Of a DNA stretch of 64,000 nucleotides, positions 62,010 to 64,000 are shown piece by piece. Numbering within the stretch: position 1 is the first letter of the stretch; each line of letters begins with the position of its first letter. This DNA is from Sambucus nigra. Taxonomy: Eukaryota > Streptophyta > Magnoliopsida > Dipsacales > Adoxaceae. Below the pieces are notes generated by a model. The model worked only from the letters and a program-made list of their open reading frames with translations. It made no database searches and was not told the origin of the DNA. The stretch lies in assembly GCA_949130495.1 (NCBI GenBank), contig OX422211.1, positions 395,991,049 through 396,055,048 on the forward strand, given 5' to 3'. The position numbers and the translations under genes are program-made.

Positions 62010-63765
62010 TAGTACCTAAGGCTCTAAGGGCACTGGAGCGCTCACAGTCTTGAGCAACGGCCAAATATAAATATAAGGTGCTCCAGATGAGAACCTTAGG
62101 CTCCAAGGGCACCGGAGCGCTCACAATCTTGAGCAAGTGCCAAATATAAATATAAATATAAATATAAGGTATGAAAGTTTAGTACCTAAGGCTCTAAGGG
62201 CATCGGAGCGCTCACAATATTGAGCAGTGGCCAAGTATAAATATATGTGCGACAGTTTAGCACCTAAAGCTCCAAGGGCCCCGGAGCGCTCACAGTCTTG
62301 AGCAACGGCCAAGTATAAATATAAGGTGCGCCAGTTGAGCACCTAAGGCTCCAAGGGCATCGGAGCGCTCACAATATTGAGCAAATGCCAAGTATAAACG
62401 TTAGGCTCCAAGGGCACTGGAGCGCTCACAGTCTTGAGCAACGGCCAAATATAAATATAAGGTGCTCCAGATGAGAACCTTAGGCTCCAAGGGCACCGGA
62501 GCGCTCACAATCTTGAGCAAGTGCCAAATATAAATATAAATATAAATATAAGGTACGAAAGTTTAGTACCTAAGGCTCTAAGGGCATCGGAGCACTCACA
62601 ATATTGAGCAGTGGCCAAGCATAAATATATGTGCGACAGTTTAGCACCTAAAGCTCCAAGGGCCCCGGAGCGCTCACAGTCTTGAGCAAAGGCCAAGTAT
62701 AAATATAAGGTGCGCCAGTTGAGCACCTAAGGCTCCAAGGGCATCGGAGCGCTCACAATATTGAGCAAATGCCAAGTATAAAGGTTAGGCTCCAAGGGCA
62801 CTGGAGCGCTCACAGTCTTGAGCAACGGCCAAATATAAATATAAGGTGCTCCAGATGAGAACCTTAGGCTCCAAGGGCACCGGAGAGCTCACAATCTTGA
62901 GCAAGTGCCAAATATAAATATAAATATAAGGTACGACAGTTTAGTACCTAAGGCTCTAAGGGCATCGGAGCACTCACAATATTGAGCAGTGGCTAAGTAT
63001 AAATATATGTGCGACAGTTTAGCACCTAAAGCTCCAAGGGCCCCGGAGCGCTCACAGTCTTGAGCAAAGGCCAAGTATAAATATAAGGTGCGCCAGTTGA
63101 GCACCTAAGGCTCCAAGGGCATCGGAGAGCTCATAATATTGAGCAAATGCCAAGTATAAACGTTAGCCTCTAAGGGCACTGGAGCGCTCACAGTCTTGAG
63201 CAACGGCCAAATATAAATATAAGGTGCTCCAGATGAGAACCTTAGGCTCCAAGGGCACCGGAGCGCTCACAATCTTGAGCAAGTGCCAAATATAAATATA
63301 AATATAAGGTACGACAGTTTAGTACCTAAGGCTCTAAGGGCATCGGAGCGCTCACAATATTGAGTAGTGGCCAAGCATAAATATATGTGCGACAGTTTAG
63401 CACCTAAAGCTCCAAGGGCCTCGGAGCGCTCACAGTCTTGAGCAAAGGCCAAGTATAAATATAAGGTGCGCTAGTTGAGCACCTAAGGCTCCAAGGGCAT
63501 CGGAGCGCTCACAATATTGAGCAAATGCCAAGTATAAACGTACGGCTCCAAGGGCACCGGAGCGCTCACAGTCTTGAGCAAGTGCCAAGTATAAATATAA
63601 GGTGCGCCAGTTGAGCACCTAAGGCTCCAAGGGCATCAGAGTGCTCACAGTCTTGATTAGGTGCCAAGAATAAACGTAAGGTGCGACAGTTTAGCACCTA
63701 AGACTCCAAGGGAACCGGAGTGCTCACAGTCTTGAGCAACTGCCAAGTATAAATAAAAGGTGCAA
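62010..63765. repeat. Tandem array T3, about 77-bp unit in a 384-bp higher-order repeat
   Basis: Basic units of about 77 bp contain AAGGCTCCAAGGGCACCGG, AGCGCTCACAGTCTTGAGCA and GGCCAAGTATAAATATAAGG. They are arranged in blocks of five subtypes (with GTGCTCCAGATGAGAACC, ACGACAGTTTAGTACC, GTGCGACAGTTTAGCACC, GTGCGCCAGTTGAGCACC and a short one). The block repeats at 384, 384 and 378 bp, seen in the recurring minus-strand frames at 62121, 62505, 62889 and 63267, which are artefacts. Blocks are far more alike than neighbouring units, the mark of recent higher-order amplification. Confidence 0.93.
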
Positions 63766-64000
63766 AAATTTCGTGCACAAGTCTCTCGACATTACAAGAC
63801 ACTTCTGCACGAGGGGGCTAATATTGAGAAGTCCTCAAGCAAGTGAACAAATAGTAAAATAACTTGGAGTGTGGGGTTCCACTTATAGTGGATCCACCTG
63901 CCCAAGATTGCAAGTTTGACAGAAAGTAGCCTAGGGCGAGGGTATCCACCTTAAGTGCCCTCTCTTCCCAAAACTTGATGCTACAGAAAAGGCAAAGGGA
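63766..64000 (+). mobile_element. Possible polypurine tract and 3' LTR start of G2
   Basis: After the repeat array, CACGAGGGGGCTAATAT at about 63808-63824 resembles the purine-rich primer preceding a 3' LTR in Tat-type elements, with TGAGAAGTCCTC from 63825 as a candidate LTR start. The segment does not match visible parts of 55.3-57.4 kb, as expected if the 5' LTR start is missing. The element runs off the right edge. Confidence 0.35.

Noticed and set aside
62121..63618. Five similar minus-strand frames (MLNWRTLYLYLA... type)
   Set aside because: They are the same frame repeated by the 384-bp higher-order repeat; no start context or domain, and they stop within each block.
60957..63765. CRISPR-like array of regularly spaced repeats
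   Set aside because: Units are contiguous, diverged tandem repeats without unique spacers, in a eukaryotic transposon context.

Overview
The window is a stretch of flowering-plant nuclear DNA, most likely heterochromatin or a pericentromere. It is AT-rich and made almost entirely of transposable elements nested inside one another. I recognise no host protein-coding gene, tRNA or rRNA. Plant signatures are an RTE-type LINE, a Tat-lineage Ty3/gypsy element with an antisense extra ORF, CACTA (En/Spm) elements with CACTACACC ends and tnp2/Ptta transposases, gag-only copia-like elements with initiator-Met primer sites, and several MITE families.

Layout. 1-3.8 kb: minus-strand RTE LINE (endonuclease, then reverse transcriptase), split by a solo LTR with a CATAT target-site duplication (TSD). 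4.2-9.6 kb: a chain of (TA)n, (CA)n and (CT)n microsatellites studded with two foldback MITE families, called A and B here, plus a hAT-like MITE. 9.7-11.7 kb: a Mutator-like element with a perfect 9-bp TSD that carries five palindromic tandem units, then two hAT-type MITEs with 8-bp TSDs.

12.7-48.55 kb: one old minus-strand Tat-type Ty3/gypsy element (G1). On the minus strand it reads gag, protease, RT, RNase H, integrase, then an opposite-strand aORF and a probable LTR. G1 is broken by at least four insertions. (1) R, 18,315-34,247 (TSD ATGGA), is a 3.6-kb-LTR element inside the RT gene; its left LTR holds a family A MITE and its right LTR holds a tnp2-bearing CACTA element. (2) A gag-only copia-like element lies at 34,480-39,187 (TSD CTACG). 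(3) An LTR-like unit lies at about 40.13-42.55 kb. (4) A second gag-only copia-like element of the same family lies at 42,965-48,117.

48.55-55.3 kb: a second, plus-strand CACTA element of the same tnp2 family cuts G1 gag. Its subterminal zone hosts a different CACTA element (TSD TCT) that carries a 160-168 bp tandem satellite. 55.3-64 kb: a GC-rich minisatellite (40-bp, then 18-bp units), an LTR with TATA box, a tRNA-Arg-type primer site and a Pro/Glu-rich ORF (Ogre/Tat-like, no pol seen), then three consecutive tandem-repeat arrays ending in a 384-bp higher-order repeat.

Most coding remnants are broken by stops or frameshifts. TSDs and nesting give a relative order: G1, then R and the copia-like elements, then the CACTA elements and MITEs. 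The most notable material is the pair of microsatellite-associated foldback families (one with an internal empty-site control), the palindrome array inside the MULE, the CACTA-borne satellite, and the minisatellite-rich 55-64 kb element.
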